Source: JBALVT01 sp047612385 (lineage in GTDB: Bacteria; Pseudomonadota; Gammaproteobacteria; Pseudomonadales; Halieaceae). From it: a DNA stretch of 64,000 bases. The DNA lies in NCBI GenBank assembly GCA_047612385.1, contig JBLGAR010000006.1, forward strand, positions 9,091-73,090, written 5' to 3'. The notes beneath the pieces are model-generated. The model searched no databases. It saw only the letters and a program-made list of their open reading frames with translations, and was not told where the DNA came from. Numbering within the stretch: the stretch's first letter is position 1; each line of letters starts with the position of its first letter. The position numbers and the translations under genes were made by a program. Shown here piece after piece: positions 29,255-38,461 of this stretch.

Positions 29255-29971
29255 CTACTGTTTTATATCAAATTTATTAAGCTCGAATTTACTTGAAGAG
29301 ACCTGAATAGCCCATCCCTGTTGCTCCCAATCGCCGAGCACCCAACGCAACCCCGATGGGATTTCATGACGTGCCGGCCTATGGGTGTGCCCGTGTATGA
29401 GTTGCTGAACCCCGTGTTCGGACATCACCTTACCCACAGTCGCTGGGGAGACATCCATGATGTCTTGAGCTTTATTGCTATTGGACTCCTTGCTGACCGA
29501 GCGAAGGTGAGCGGCAAAGGCCTTACGCTCTTCCAGAGTGTGGCATAGCATCTGGGCTTGCCACTTGGGGTCTCTGGTGGTTTTTCGAAAGGCCTGGTAC
29601 TCGACATCATCGGTGCACAAGCTATCCCCGTGCATCAATAGAGTGGGTGTGCCGTAGAGATCAATGACCGTGGGGTCATTCAGTAACTGGCCGCCGACTG
29701 TATCGCAAAATGCCGGTCCCATGAGGAAGTCACGATTGCCCTGCATCAAATAGAGCGATGGGCCGCTATCGCTGAATTTTTTCAATAGTGCGGTGACTTG
29801 AAGGGCAATAGGAGAATCGTCATCATCACCTAGCCAGGCTTCGAAGAGATCTCCCAGGATGTAAAGGCTGTCGCAGTGAGTGTTTTGTCCGAGGAATTCA
29901 GCCAAGGCCTGTGTGACAGCTGGCCTTGACGAATCAAGATGTAAATCGGAGATAAAGACAGTGAAGGTCAC
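29255..29971 (-). CDS. lpxH: UDP-2,3-diacylglucosamine diphosphatase
   Basis: A 238-residue calcineurin-like phosphoesterase that releases UMP to form lipid X in lipid A synthesis at the inner membrane. Metal-binding motifs are in order: SDLHLD, GDLFEAWLGDD, GNRDF, HGDSLC and HGHTHRP. It follows ppiB by 21 bases on the same strand, the same pairing as in Pseudomonas and E. coli, and converges on miaE. Confidence 0.96.
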   Translation of the reverse strand: MTFTVFISDLHLDSSRPAVTQALAEFLGQNTHCDSLYILGDLFEAWLGDDDDSPIALQVTALLKKFSDSGPSLYLMQGNRDFLMGPAFCDTVGGQLLNDPTVIDLYGTPTLLMHGDSLCTDDVEYQAFRKTTRDPKWQAQMLCHTLEERKAFAAHLRSVSKESNSNKAQDIMDVSPATVGKVMSEHGVQQLIHGHTHRPARHEIPSGLRWVLGDWEQQGWAIQVSSSKFELNKFDIKQ

Positions 29972-29992
29972 GGTCTGTGATCCCCGGAGGTT

Positions 29993-30490
29993 CTAGTCTT
30001 CGACGACAGTAACGGATTCGATAATCACGTCTTCTGTTGGCACGTCTTGATGTCCATCGCGGCTGCCGGTGGCCACTGCACGGATTTTGTCCAATACTTC
30101 GCTGCCTTCAGTCATCTTAGCGAACACGGTGTATCCCCAACCTTGCATGTTTTTGCCGCTGTGGTTCAGGAAGTCGTTGTCTTTGACGTTGATGAAGAAC
30201 TGGGCAGTCGCAGAGTGTGGGTCCATGGTTCGAGCCATAGCCACAGTACCGAAATCGTTCTTGAGTCCGTTGTCAGCTTCATTTTCAACAGGCTCGCCCG
30301 TGGGCTTTTGCGCCATAGTGGAATCGAAACCGCCTCCTTGAATCATGAAGTTGTCGATAACACGGTGAAAGATAGTGCCGTCGTAGTAGCCTTCCTGGGC
30401 ATAGGCCAGAAAATTGGCGACGGTTTTGGGCGCTTTTTCAGCATCCAACTCCAGTTTGATTTCGCCGAAAGTCGTGCGAATGATGACCAT
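29993..30490 (-). CDS. ppiB: Peptidyl-prolyl cis-trans isomerase B (cyclophilin)
   Basis: A 165-residue cytoplasmic cyclophilin. FHRVIDNFMIQGG and the MARTMDPHSATAQFFIN block contain the conserved Arg, Phe and Gln of the active site. The frame extends upstream to 30577, but ATG 30490 is preceded by AGGAA and gives the standard start (MVIIRTTFGEIKLELD). It is divergent from glnS and upstream of lpxH. Confidence 0.95.
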   Translation of the reverse strand: MVIIRTTFGEIKLELDAEKAPKTVANFLAYAQEGYYDGTIFHRVIDNFMIQGGGFDSTMAQKPTGEPVENEADNGLKNDFGTVAMARTMDPHSATAQFFINVKDNDFLNHSGKNMQGWGYTVFAKMTEGSEVLDKIRAVATGSRDGHQDVPTEDVIIESVTVVED

Positions 30491-30678
30491 GTGTGATTCC
30501 TTTAGAGTGTGGTAGAAAAGCCGTGTAATGATACGGACTTTTTGCGGGTAGGCAAATAACCAGGGTGAAAGATTCATCTGTTTATGTGAATACCCACAGT
30601 TCGCGGTTTAATTGCCTATGTAAGGTGCTGCTGTGCGGCTATAATACGCGCCAAATTTTTATCCACTATGAAGGGTAT

Positions 30679-32337
30679 ATGGAATCAACGCCGGTCAGTA
30701 ATTTTCTACAGACAATTGTTGCTCAAGATCTCAAATCTGGGCGGGTTGCAAAGCTGGTGACTCGCTTTCCTCCTGAGCCAAACGGCTTTTTACATGTAGG
30801 CCATGCGAAATCCATCTGTCTGAACTTTGGCCTTGCCGAGGATTTTGGTGGGATTTGTCATCTGAGATTCGACGACACCAACCCCGAGAAAGAAAGCCAG
30901 ACCTACATTGATTCCATTCAGGAAGATGTCAGGTGGCTGGGTTACTCCTGGGGCGGGGAGGTGCGCTATGCCTCTTCCTACTTCGATCAGTTCTATACCT
31001 GGGCACAGGAGCTGATTAGAGCGGGCAACGCTTATGTGTGCGACCTGAATGCCGATCAGGCAAGGGAGTACAGGGGTACGCTAAAGGAAGGTGGGAGAAA
31101 TAGCCCTTACCGGGATAGAAGTGTCGATGAAAACCTGGCGCTTTTAGCGTCAATGAAAGCGGGTGAATTTGCGGAGGGCGAAAAAGTACTGCGCGCCAAA
31201 ATCGATATGAACGCTCCCAATATCAATTTGCGAGATCCCATTCTTTACCGTATTCGCAAAGTACCCCATCACCAAACCGGAGAAGATTGGGTCATTTATC
31301 CGACCTATGATTTTGCCCACGGTCAGGAAGATGCAATTGAAGGAGTGACCCACTCGATATGCACACTGGAATTCGCAGACCACAAGCCGCTCTATGACTG
31401 GTTTATAGCACACTTGTCAGTTCCCAGTGAGCCGACTCAGTATGAGTTTGGCCGCCTGAGCCTCAGCTACACCGTTACCAGTAAGCGAAAGCTCAAAGCC
31501 CTGGTGGATGAGGGTATAGTGGAGGGCTGGGAAGATCCCCGGATGCCCACCATCGCCGGTATGCGCCGCCGTGGCTATACGGCCGAATCGATCCGAAAAT
31601 TTTGCGAGATGATTGGTGTCACACGAAATGATGGTGTTGTGGATGTTGCTATGCTCGAACATGCCATTCGAGATGACCTAAATACCAATGCGCCGCGGGC
31701 CATGTGTGTCTTGAACCCATTGAAAGTGGTACTGACTAATTACCCCGATGGTGAGTCCGAGGAAATTGTTGCCTCGGCGCACCCCAATCGGGATGATCTC
31801 GGTGAGCGGATGCTGCCCTTTAGCAAGCATATCTATATTGATGCTGACGATTTTCGCGAAGAGGCCAACAAAAAATTCAAGCGCCTGGTGATAGGCAAGC
31901 GCGTCAGATTGCGCAATGCCTATGTGATTGAAGCGGACCAAGCCATTCGCAATGAAGCTGGGGAGATTGTAGAAGTGCATGCGCGGATGATCACCACCGT
32001 GCTGGGCGCTGACCCAGAAGACGGTGTTAAGGCAAAGGGCGTTGTTCACTGGGTGTGTGCCGCTGGTGGTAAACCCGCAACCGTGCGTATTTATGATCGC
32101 TTGTTTAACGACGAAGCGCCCGATAAAGGCGATAAGGAAATGTTGGAATCCATCAATCCGGATTCTCTAAAAGTGATGGAGGGCGCCTGGATAGAACCTT
32201 CTTTACTTGCGGCAAAACCCGAACAAAACTTTCAGTTCGAGAGAGAGGGTTACTTTGTCGCAGATCGTTATGAACACACTGCGGCAACCCCGATATTCAA
32301 TATGACTATCGGATTGCGCGACACTTGGAACAATTGA
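30679..32337 (+). CDS. glnS: Glutaminyl-tRNA synthetase
   Basis: A 552-residue class I synthetase. The HIGH-type motif is in PPEPNGFLHVGHAKS and the KMSKS-type motif is TSKRKL, followed by the GlnRS anticodon-binding barrels. The frame is open further upstream, but ATG 30679 has AAGGGT before it and yields the normal N-terminus. It is divergent from ppiB and followed by cysS after 33 bases. Confidence 0.97.
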   Translation: MESTPVSNFLQTIVAQDLKSGRVAKLVTRFPPEPNGFLHVGHAKSICLNFGLAEDFGGICHLRFDDTNPEKESQTYIDSIQEDVRWLGYSWGGEVRYASSYFDQFYTWAQELIRAGNAYVCDLNADQAREYRGTLKEGGRNSPYRDRSVDENLALLASMKAGEFAEGEKVLRAKIDMNAPNINLRDPILYRIRKVPHHQTGEDWVIYPTYDFAHGQEDAIEGVTHSICTLEFADHKPLYDWFIAHLSVPSEPTQYEFGRLSLSYTVTSKRKLKALVDEGIVEGWEDPRMPTIAGMRRRGYTAESIRKFCEMIGVTRNDGVVDVAMLEHAIRDDLNTNAPRAMCVLNPLKVVLTNYPDGESEEIVASAHPNRDDLGERMLPFSKHIYIDADDFREEANKKFKRLVIGKRVRLRNAYVIEADQAIRNEAGEIVEVHARMITTVLGADPEDGVKAKGVVHWVCAAGGKPATVRIYDRLFNDEAPDKGDKEMLESINPDSLKVMEGAWIEPSLLAAKPEQNFQFEREGYFVADRYEHTAATPIFNMTIGLRDTWNN

Positions 32338-32370
32338 TCCGGCCCCAATGAAACCGTTACAAGGCACATC

Positions 32371-33753
32371 ATGACACTGAAGCTTTACAATACACTGACT
32401 TCAAAGAAAGAGGTTTTCGAGCCGCTGGTTCCCGATACAGTCACGCTCTATGTTTGTGGCCCGACCGTTTACAACTTTGCGCACATCGGTAATGCCAGGC
32501 CAGTGGTGGTGTTTGATACTTTGTTTCGCGTGTTGCAAACCCATTATTCGAGTGTCACTTACGCCCGCAATATTACCGATATAGACGATAAGATTATTAC
32601 TGCAGCAAAGGAAGGTGATCGGGATATTGAGTCTGTCACTGACGAATACACTGCTATCTATCGCGAGGACATGGCTCGGCTCAACGCGCTGGATCCGACA
32701 CTGGAACCCCGAGCGACACACAATATTGACGCAATGATCGCAATGACCGAAATACTGATTGAAAAAGAACACGCCTACGAATCCGACGGGCATGTTTTGT
32801 TTGCGGTGGAGTCCATGCCCGATTACGGAAAGCTGTCTGGGCGTTCTCTTGACGATATGCTCGCGGGTGCCAGGGTAGAAGTCGCAGATTATAAACGTCA
32901 CCCGGGCGACTTTATTTTGTGGAAGCCCGCGGCTGATGAAGACCCGGGTTGGGCAAGCCCCTGGGGCCGTGGCCGTCCCGGATGGCACCTTGAGTGTTCA
33001 GCAATGATTCGCGCGCACCTGGGCGAGACCATTGATATTCACGGCGGCGGGCGAGATCTTATATTTCCGCATCACGAGAACGAGATTGCGCAAAGTCGCT
33101 GTGCCCATGGTGGCGACTATGTACGTTACTGGATGCACAATGCCTATCTCGATATAGATGGCGAGAAGATGTCGAAGTCTCTCGGCAATTTCCGAACCGT
33201 CAGAGAGTTGTTGCAAAGCTATCGCGGTGAAGTGCTGCGTTTTGCTCTATTGTCAGCGCAGTATCGCTCGCCATTGAATTTCACTGTGGAACTGCTCGAT
33301 CAGGCCGAAACCACGCTGTCTAGCCTCTACAGTGGCCTACGCGAAGTCCTCGATGTTGAAGCTGATATGAATGTCGAGCTGGCATCTGAAGCCTTTTATG
33401 CTGCGCTAAACGATGATTTGAATACGCCCGTCGCGATTGCCGAGTTGCACGCCTTGGCGAAAGAGCTGAACAAAGCTGAGCCTGATCAGAAGCCCCGGCT
33501 TAAGGGTCGCCTGCTCACTGCAGGTGGGCTACTGGGTATTCTCCAGCAGAACCCCGAACAGTGGTTGCACGGGGCCGCTTCGGAAGATTTTATTTCCGCT
33601 GAAGAGGTCCAGACCTTGATCGCACAGCGCCAGCAGGCCAAGTTAGATAAAGAATATGGTCTTGCGGATGAAATCCGTCAGTCACTTGTGAAGCAGGGCG
33701 TGGTGTTGGAAGACGGCCGCGACGGGACTAAATGGCGGCGTGCGAGTGAGTAG
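32371..33753 (+). CDS. cysS: Cysteinyl-tRNA synthetase
   Basis: A 460-residue class I synthetase. YVCGPTVYNFAHIGNARP contains a zinc cysteine and the HIGH motif; the other zinc ligands lie in ECSAMI and FPHHENE, and the KMSKS loop is GEKMSKSLGNF. The DALR anticodon domain lies toward the end. It shares direction and spacing with glnS and ends at a strong hairpin. Confidence 0.97.
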   Translation: MTLKLYNTLTSKKEVFEPLVPDTVTLYVCGPTVYNFAHIGNARPVVVFDTLFRVLQTHYSSVTYARNITDIDDKIITAAKEGDRDIESVTDEYTAIYREDMARLNALDPTLEPRATHNIDAMIAMTEILIEKEHAYESDGHVLFAVESMPDYGKLSGRSLDDMLAGARVEVADYKRHPGDFILWKPAADEDPGWASPWGRGRPGWHLECSAMIRAHLGETIDIHGGGRDLIFPHHENEIAQSRCAHGGDYVRYWMHNAYLDIDGEKMSKSLGNFRTVRELLQSYRGEVLRFALLSAQYRSPLNFTVELLDQAETTLSSLYSGLREVLDVEADMNVELASEAFYAALNDDLNTPVAIAELHALAKELNKAEPDQKPRLKGRLLTAGGLLGILQQNPEQWLHGAASEDFISAEEVQTLIAQRQQAKLDKEYGLADEIRQSLVKQGVVLEDGRDGTKWRRASE

Positions 33754-33775
33754 AGCTTAGAGTGAACGTCATAGC

Positions 33776-33810
33776 CCCAGCCGCAGTTTGACTGCGCCTG
33801 GGATTGTTTT
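33776..33810 (+). terminator. Intrinsic terminator after cysS
   Basis: CCCAG-C-CGCAGT and ACTGCG-C-CTGGG form an 11-bp stem with one C-C mismatch and a TTG loop, followed by ATTGTTTT. It lies between the converging cysS and folD genes and fits best as the end of glnS-cysS. The reverse side has little T-run. Confidence 0.8.
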
Positions 33811-33812
33811 AT

Positions 33813-34658
33813 TTAAAGAATACTTTTTTCGCCCGATTCGACACTTTGCTGTATCAGCGTATTGATCGTCATCGGTCCCACACCTCCGGGTACAGGCGTC
33901 ATCGCGCTGGCCTTTTCCCCAAGAGCAGATAGCTCCACATCGCCCACTCCACCGGGATGGTAACCGGCATCCACAACGACAGCGCCTTCCTTAATCCAGG
34001 CCGCCTTAATAAACTCTGGTTTGCCCACAGCACCCACTAAAATATCCGCTTGGGCGACTAACTCTGGGAGATTTTTAGTGCGCGAATGACAAATAGTCAC
34101 CGTGGCGTTCTTCTCAAGCAGCATCATCGCCATAGGCTTGCCCAGAATCGGGCTCCGGCCTACAACGACGGCATGCTGGCCTTCTATTTCAATATCGTAA
34201 TGTGCCAGCAGGCGCATAATGCCCTGGGGTGTTGCGCATCCGTAGGCTGGTTCGCCCATGGCCATGCGACCAAAGCCCAGGCAGGTGACACCATCGACAT
34301 CCTTTTCAAGAGCAATAGCATCAAAGCAGGCGCGTTCATCAACTTGAGGCGGTACGGGGTGTTGAAGCAAAATTCCGTGAACCTCTGGGTTGGCATTAAG
34401 CTCTTCAATCTTGGCCAGCAATTGTTCAGTGGTGGTTGTGGAGGGCATTTCCACTTTCAGTGAATCCATCCCCACTCGACGGCAGGCATTGCCCTTCATC
34501 TTTACGTAGGTGGCGGAAGCAGGGTCATCCCCGACCAACAAAGTGGCCAAAATCGGAGTTTTACCACCAGATTTTTCTTTCAGAATTTCCACCCGTGCCA
34601 GTAGCTCGGCCTCGGTGAGCGCAGCTACGGCTTTGCCGTCCAGTATTTTTGCCGTCAT
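33813..34658 (-). CDS. folD: Methylenetetrahydrofolate dehydrogenase/cyclohydrolase
   Basis: A 281-residue bifunctional one-carbon enzyme. The catalytic lysine lies in TYVKMKGNAC, the active-site aspartate region is LLQHPVPPQVDE, and the NADP site is VVGRSPILGKPMA; the PGGVGPMT signature is near the end. ATG 34658 (MTAKILDGKAVA) is chosen over starts at 34682 and 34721 because it gives the family N-terminus, with GGGAG about 11 bases upstream. Confidence 0.95.
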   Translation of the reverse strand: MTAKILDGKAVAALTEAELLARVEILKEKSGGKTPILATLLVGDDPASATYVKMKGNACRRVGMDSLKVEMPSTTTTEQLLAKIEELNANPEVHGILLQHPVPPQVDERACFDAIALEKDVDGVTCLGFGRMAMGEPAYGCATPQGIMRLLAHYDIEIEGQHAVVVGRSPILGKPMAMMLLEKNATVTICHSRTKNLPELVAQADILVGAVGKPEFIKAAWIKEGAVVVDAGYHPGGVGDVELSALGEKASAMTPVPGGVGPMTINTLIQQSVESGEKSIL

Positions 34659-34783
34659 CTTGAAATTAACTCCCAGTTTCATGAGGTTGCTCGCCTTATT
34701 GCGCGCGGAGTATTGTCCCATGTCAGCCCGAGGTTGTGGAAGAGCCGGTACGCAAAAACCGTTGTAAAATCACTAGATTACCG

Positions 34784-34812
34784 TTGACGCCCACAGTGGG
34801 TATGAGTATCAT
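34784..34812 (+). promoter_or_regulatory. Sigma-70 promoter of the tRNA-Pro/tRNA-His unit
   Basis: TTGACG at 34784-34789 and TATCAT at 34807-34812 are 17 bases apart. They are followed by a GC-rich discriminator (GCGCGC), as in stringently controlled stable-RNA promoters, about 55 bases before the first tRNA. Confidence 0.75.
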
Positions 34813-34868
34813 GCGCGCTCCTGAAATGGGGCTGGTGAAGGACGTTAGGTGCTTCACAAAACGACAAT

Positions 34869-34945
34869 CGGGGTATAGCGCAGTCTGGTAGCGCGCCTGC
34901 TTTGGGAGCAGGATGTCGGGAGTTCGAATCTCTCTACCCCGACCA
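34869..34945 (+). tRNA. tRNA-Pro (TGG)
   Basis: A complete cloverleaf of 77 bases with encoded CCA. The acceptor stem CGGGGTA pairs with TACCCCG, the anticodon stem CCTGC/GCAGG encloses loop TTTGGGA with anticodon TGG at 34903-34905, and GTTCGAATC forms the T loop. The leading C with A73 fits tRNA-Pro. tRNA-His follows 72 bases later, probably on the same transcript. Confidence 0.96.
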
Positions 34946-35018
34946 ACTTTCCAGTCGCATTCCGTTCATCGGGATCACAGGATCGTAGGTTGGCCTCCAC
35001 TTTCAGCACCTTTCAATG

Positions 35019-35094
35019 GTGGCCGTAGCTCATCTGGTAGAGCACAGGATTGTGACTCCTGAGGTGGCGGGTTCAAGACCCGTCGGCCACCCCA
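35019..35094 (+). tRNA. tRNA-His (GTG)
   Basis: The acceptor stem GTGGCCG pairs with CGGCCAC, and the anticodon stem CAGGA/TCCTG encloses TTGTGAC with anticodon GTG at 35052-35054. CCA is encoded. A G at 35018 sits opposite the C discriminator, so the extra 5' G-1 identity base of tRNA-His is genomically encoded. A run of seven T directly follows and may end transcription. Confidence 0.96.
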
Positions 35095-35159
35095 ATTTTT
35101 TTGTTATATCTTTTAAAACCCGTTGTGCAGGCCTGCGCTCATTTTAATCGTCTGGTTTT

Positions 35160-37139
35160 TCACGGCGTCACAATATTAAAAGTTCCAGTAGCGAATTCAA
35201 TCAGTGAGAAAAATTTGAGCAAGTCCAGTCGGCTGCCTGCTATTTCTAGGTCGTCTCCCATAATCGTATCTTTCAAGCCCGCTTGCCCCGTCAGCATTTT
35301 TAAAAACAGTTCGTGGGTCAGTGTGATTGTCGCACTGACATCACCCTGGGCGAGCCCTGAACGATGGTGAAGCACCGCGTTCTCAATATACAGTGAGTAG
35401 TTCTCGTTTATATCTGAAAACACCAGGTTAATGGTCATTTCTGTGCCATCGGCATCTGGGCCGTTCAGCATTACCGCCATGGCATCGAAGAACTGCGGCA
35501 GAGGAGTTTTCTTGAGTAAACCCAGAGCATCGGCAGCATTGACGACGGAGTCGCTCCCAACGCCGTGCCTCAGCTCGTAGGCGCCGGTTAAATACACATC
35601 TCGCCAGGGTCCGGACTCTGCCTGGTAGCCCAGTTGATCATAGTTGCGCGCCAGCAATGCTTTGGCCTCTTTGTTTTCAGGTTCAGCAAAAACCAATTTA
35701 TTCAGTAGCTCGGCCACCCAGCGGTACTCTCCGGCATCAAAAGATAGTTGGGCTTGCGCCAAAACTTGCTCACGTCCTCCCATTAGTTTGACGTAACGCT
35801 TGGCTGATTGTACCTGCGGTAGGGGGTTCAAATTAGCCGGGTTCCCGTCGTACCAACCAAAGTAACCTTGATAAACGGCGCGGGCATTGTGTCTGAGTGT
35901 TCCGTAGTAGCCGCGGTTGGAAAAGTTGCTGCGCAATGATTCAGGCATCTCGATCTCCTCGGCGATTTCGCCGGGAGTATGACCTTGAGCCGCGAGGCGC
36001 ATGGTCTGATCATGAATATACTTGTAGGTATCTCGCTGCTGTTTCAAGAAAGTATTGATCCGTTCTTTGTCCCACATGGGCCAATGGTGACTTCCGAAAT
36101 AGACTTCCGCTTCTCCAAATAGAGTGAGTGCCTCGTCAATGTAGTTGCTCCACTTTAATGCGTCGCGAACCTTTGCGCCTCGTAGGGTGTAGATGTTGTG
36201 CATATTGCGAGAGACGACTTCCGCACCGCACAAAGCTTTGTGTTCAGGCAGATAGAACATGAGTTCGGCCGGGGCTTCCGATTCAGGCGTGTATTGAAAG
36301 GTAAAGCGCACCCCGTCGATGGTTTTCTCTTGCGGTGTGTGGTCGATGAGTTCAGTGGGTTGGGCAATGGAGACCGATCCATAAGCGGGAGATTTCCCCA
36401 GTCCTGACCCGACGTGTCCGCGCTCGGACCTGGCCAGCTGTTTGCCGTACATATAGACCGAGCGCCGCCCCATGGTTGCGCTGGCCAACACATTTTCGCT
36501 AGTGGCTTCTTCCATAAAGCCTTTCGGTGCAATAATTCTCACATCGGCTGGATCGGTACCTGAGGCGCGCAGTAATCCCAGTACACCGCCAAAGTGATCA
36601 ATGTGGCTGTGGGTAAAGATTATGCTGACGATAGGTTTGTTATCCAAGTGCTTGCTCGCGAACTCCCAGGCGGCGGCGGCCGTTTCTGTCGCTGTACCCG
36701 GGTCGACCACGATCCAGCCGGATTTACCTTCGATAATCGAGATATTCGCCAGATCAAAACCGCGCAATTGATAGAGTCCATCGGCAACCTTAAACAAACC
36801 GTGGATATTGTTCAGACTCGCTTGGCGCCACAGGCTAGGATTGACACTGGGCGGTGCCTCGCCTTGGATAAAATCATAGTCGGACATATTCCAGATGGGT
36901 TCACCGCGCGCATTTTCCACCTTGAGTATAGGCATTCTTGCAACGAGCCCTCGCTCGGCATCTTCGAAGTCTTGCTTGTTCTCGAATGGGAGTTGATCGA
37001 GCACTGCTCGGTTTGCCTCTATGGTCGCCTGTGTCGGGGCGCTGTGGCCTTGCTCATCGGCAGCTGAATCGTAGCTGCTGCGCTCGCACCCGGTGAGGGC
37101 TAGCAGAAGGCAGAAAAACAGTATTGGAGTGATCTTCAT
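35160..37139 (-). CDS. Alkyl/aryl-sulfatase-like metallo-beta-lactamase lipoprotein
   Basis: About 659 residues. A lipoprotein signal with lipobox LALTGC opens the protein. The metallo-beta-lactamase domain has the zinc motif THSHIDHFGG, with further histidines near FGSHHWPMW. A dimerisation domain and an SCP2-like C-terminal domain follow, the three-domain order of SdsA1-type sulfatases that cleave alkyl sulfates. The frame reaches 37190, but ATG 37139 directly begins the signal peptide. Substrate is inferred from family; it may attack other sulfate esters. No operon partner. Confidence 0.85.
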   Translation of the reverse strand: MKITPILFFCLLLALTGCERSSYDSAADEQGHSAPTQATIEANRAVLDQLPFENKQDFEDAERGLVARMPILKVENARGEPIWNMSDYDFIQGEAPPSVNPSLWRQASLNNIHGLFKVADGLYQLRGFDLANISIIEGKSGWIVVDPGTATETAAAAWEFASKHLDNKPIVSIIFTHSHIDHFGGVLGLLRASGTDPADVRIIAPKGFMEEATSENVLASATMGRRSVYMYGKQLARSERGHVGSGLGKSPAYGSVSIAQPTELIDHTPQEKTIDGVRFTFQYTPESEAPAELMFYLPEHKALCGAEVVSRNMHNIYTLRGAKVRDALKWSNYIDEALTLFGEAEVYFGSHHWPMWDKERINTFLKQQRDTYKYIHDQTMRLAAQGHTPGEIAEEIEMPESLRSNFSNRGYYGTLRHNARAVYQGYFGWYDGNPANLNPLPQVQSAKRYVKLMGGREQVLAQAQLSFDAGEYRWVAELLNKLVFAEPENKEAKALLARNYDQLGYQAESGPWRDVYLTGAYELRHGVGSDSVVNAADALGLLKKTPLPQFFDAMAVMLNGPDADGTEMTINLVFSDINENYSLYIENAVLHHRSGLAQGDVSATITLTHELFLKMLTGQAGLKDTIMGDDLEIAGSRLDLLKFFSLIEFATGTFNIVTP

Positions 37140-37200
37140 CGAGCGCCCTTGTGAGATTATTACAGGGTTTTTAGCCCCCGCAGCTACCAAAAGCCGTAGT

Positions 37201-37238
37201 GAGTGCCCCCCAGTATTATCGTTGTGCTGGGGGCGCTC
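37201..37238. repeat. Long inverted repeat between sulfatase and GGDEF genes
   Basis: GAGTGCCCCCCAG and CTGGGGGCGCTC can form a stem of about 11 pairs with one bulged C and a 13-base loop. It lies upstream of the sulfatase-like gene and downstream of the GGDEF gene, both on the reverse strand. Without a clear T-run it is not a textbook terminator; it could end the GGDEF transcript or act in the sulfatase leader. Confidence 0.5.
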
Positions 37239-37315
37239 AGGAAGAGGCTGTGCTGAATGTATTTAGCATAGTGTATGTCATCAGCTAGCAAAAATCAGGA
37301 GATGATCTCTTCGGG

Positions 37316-38461
37316 CTAGCGTGCAGCCATGAGAGGCGCATGACTGTCGTCCCTCTCGATAAGGCGCGAAATACGGGGTACTGGCGGTTGACTGTCAGAT
37401 ATTTGAACAGATTGAACCTGGTTGCGGCCCGCCTTTTTAGCGCTGAGCAATCTCTGCTGCGCCAATTCGATTAGCTCCACTGGGTCCATGTCTCTGTCAG
37501 TTCGGATACTTGCCACTCCAAACGTCAATGTGACTTTTTGCAGGCTTGAGTCCTCTAGTACAATATCGGCCTCCGCCACGGCTGTCCGTAACTTCTCCGC
37601 TGATAGCACCGCTTGTCTTGGATTAGCATAAGGCAGGATGATGGCAAATTTCTCACCGCCGTAACGTCCAAGATAGTGATCCTGCTGGCCAATATGCTCA
37701 CCTAGAATGGAGGCTACTTGTACCAGGCACCGATCGCCTGAATTATTCCCAAACTGCTTGTTGAACTGTCTAAATAGGTCCATGTCGGCAAGAACGATAC
37801 TCAGCCATTCATTATTTTTACAGGCCTTTGCCGTTGTGACTGCAAGCATCTTATCGACCGCTTTGCGATTGCCCAAGCCGGTCAGAAAATCATGAGTGAC
37901 GTTCTGGTCTATGAGATCAGGCATGACCGTTGGAATTGCAGCGTAGCGCCCTATGGCCCAACCTACCAAAACGGTGTTTAGCCCCAAATCTACCGATCTC
38001 AATAGCATCAGGTTTTCAGGTGTAGCCGGACCCAGTGTAAGTTCGAAGGCCACAATAATGTCCCCCATCAAAACAGGCAGACTGAGCAAAATTAGCGCGA
38101 GGGCAATTAGACCGGCGCTGCGATTGATCATCATGGTTGCCAGAAGGGGGATCACTGTGAATAGCATCACGGTGGGCGAGATCGAGCTCGCTGAGGAGTC
38201 GCCCGACAAAAGTAGGATAACGGACCAAAACCCCAGCAAAATCGAAGCCGACCATGCGGTGGAGTTACACATTCTTACTGAGACAAAGCTCCAGCTGCAG
38301 ACCCCCGCGCTCAAGACCAGTAACACGGCCACGTTAGATTGATACATTCCAGTCACCAATCTGAGGATCAGCCCAAGAAGAGAGAACACCCCCAATACTG
38401 CTGAAACGCACATTACCAGGTCTCTTTTGCGTGTATCGGTTTGTGTAATTGGTTCGAGCAT
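37316..38461 (-). CDS. Membrane GGDEF-domain protein with altered GGEKF motif
   Basis: 381 residues: five or six membrane helices (about 15-180), then a GGDEF domain starting at DFLTGLGNRKAVDKML. The metal/nucleotide strand ADMDLFRQFN and the fold are intact, but the signature reads GGEKF instead of GG(D/E)EF. The fourth-position acid that normally helps bind metal is therefore lysine. There is no RxxD inhibitory site upstream of it (the position reads QQD). It may be an inactive cyclase acting as a sensor or scaffold; activity cannot be settled from sequence. No membrane sensor domain is recognised. Confidence 0.85.
   Translation of the reverse strand: MLEPITQTDTRKRDLVMCVSAVLGVFSLLGLILRLVTGMYQSNVAVLLVLSAGVCSWSFVSVRMCNSTAWSASILLGFWSVILLLSGDSSASSISPTVMLFTVIPLLATMMINRSAGLIALALILLSLPVLMGDIIVAFELTLGPATPENLMLLRSVDLGLNTVLVGWAIGRYAAIPTVMPDLIDQNVTHDFLTGLGNRKAVDKMLAVTTAKACKNNEWLSIVLADMDLFRQFNKQFGNNSGDRCLVQVASILGEHIGQQDHYLGRYGGEKFAIILPYANPRQAVLSAEKLRTAVAEADIVLEDSSLQKVTLTFGVASIRTDRDMDPVELIELAQQRLLSAKKAGRNQVQSVQISDSQPPVPRISRLIERDDSHAPLMAAR

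Noticed and set aside
34946..35018. A further tRNA between tRNA-Pro and tRNA-His
   Set aside because: No acceptor or anticodon stem could be formed in the 72-base spacer.
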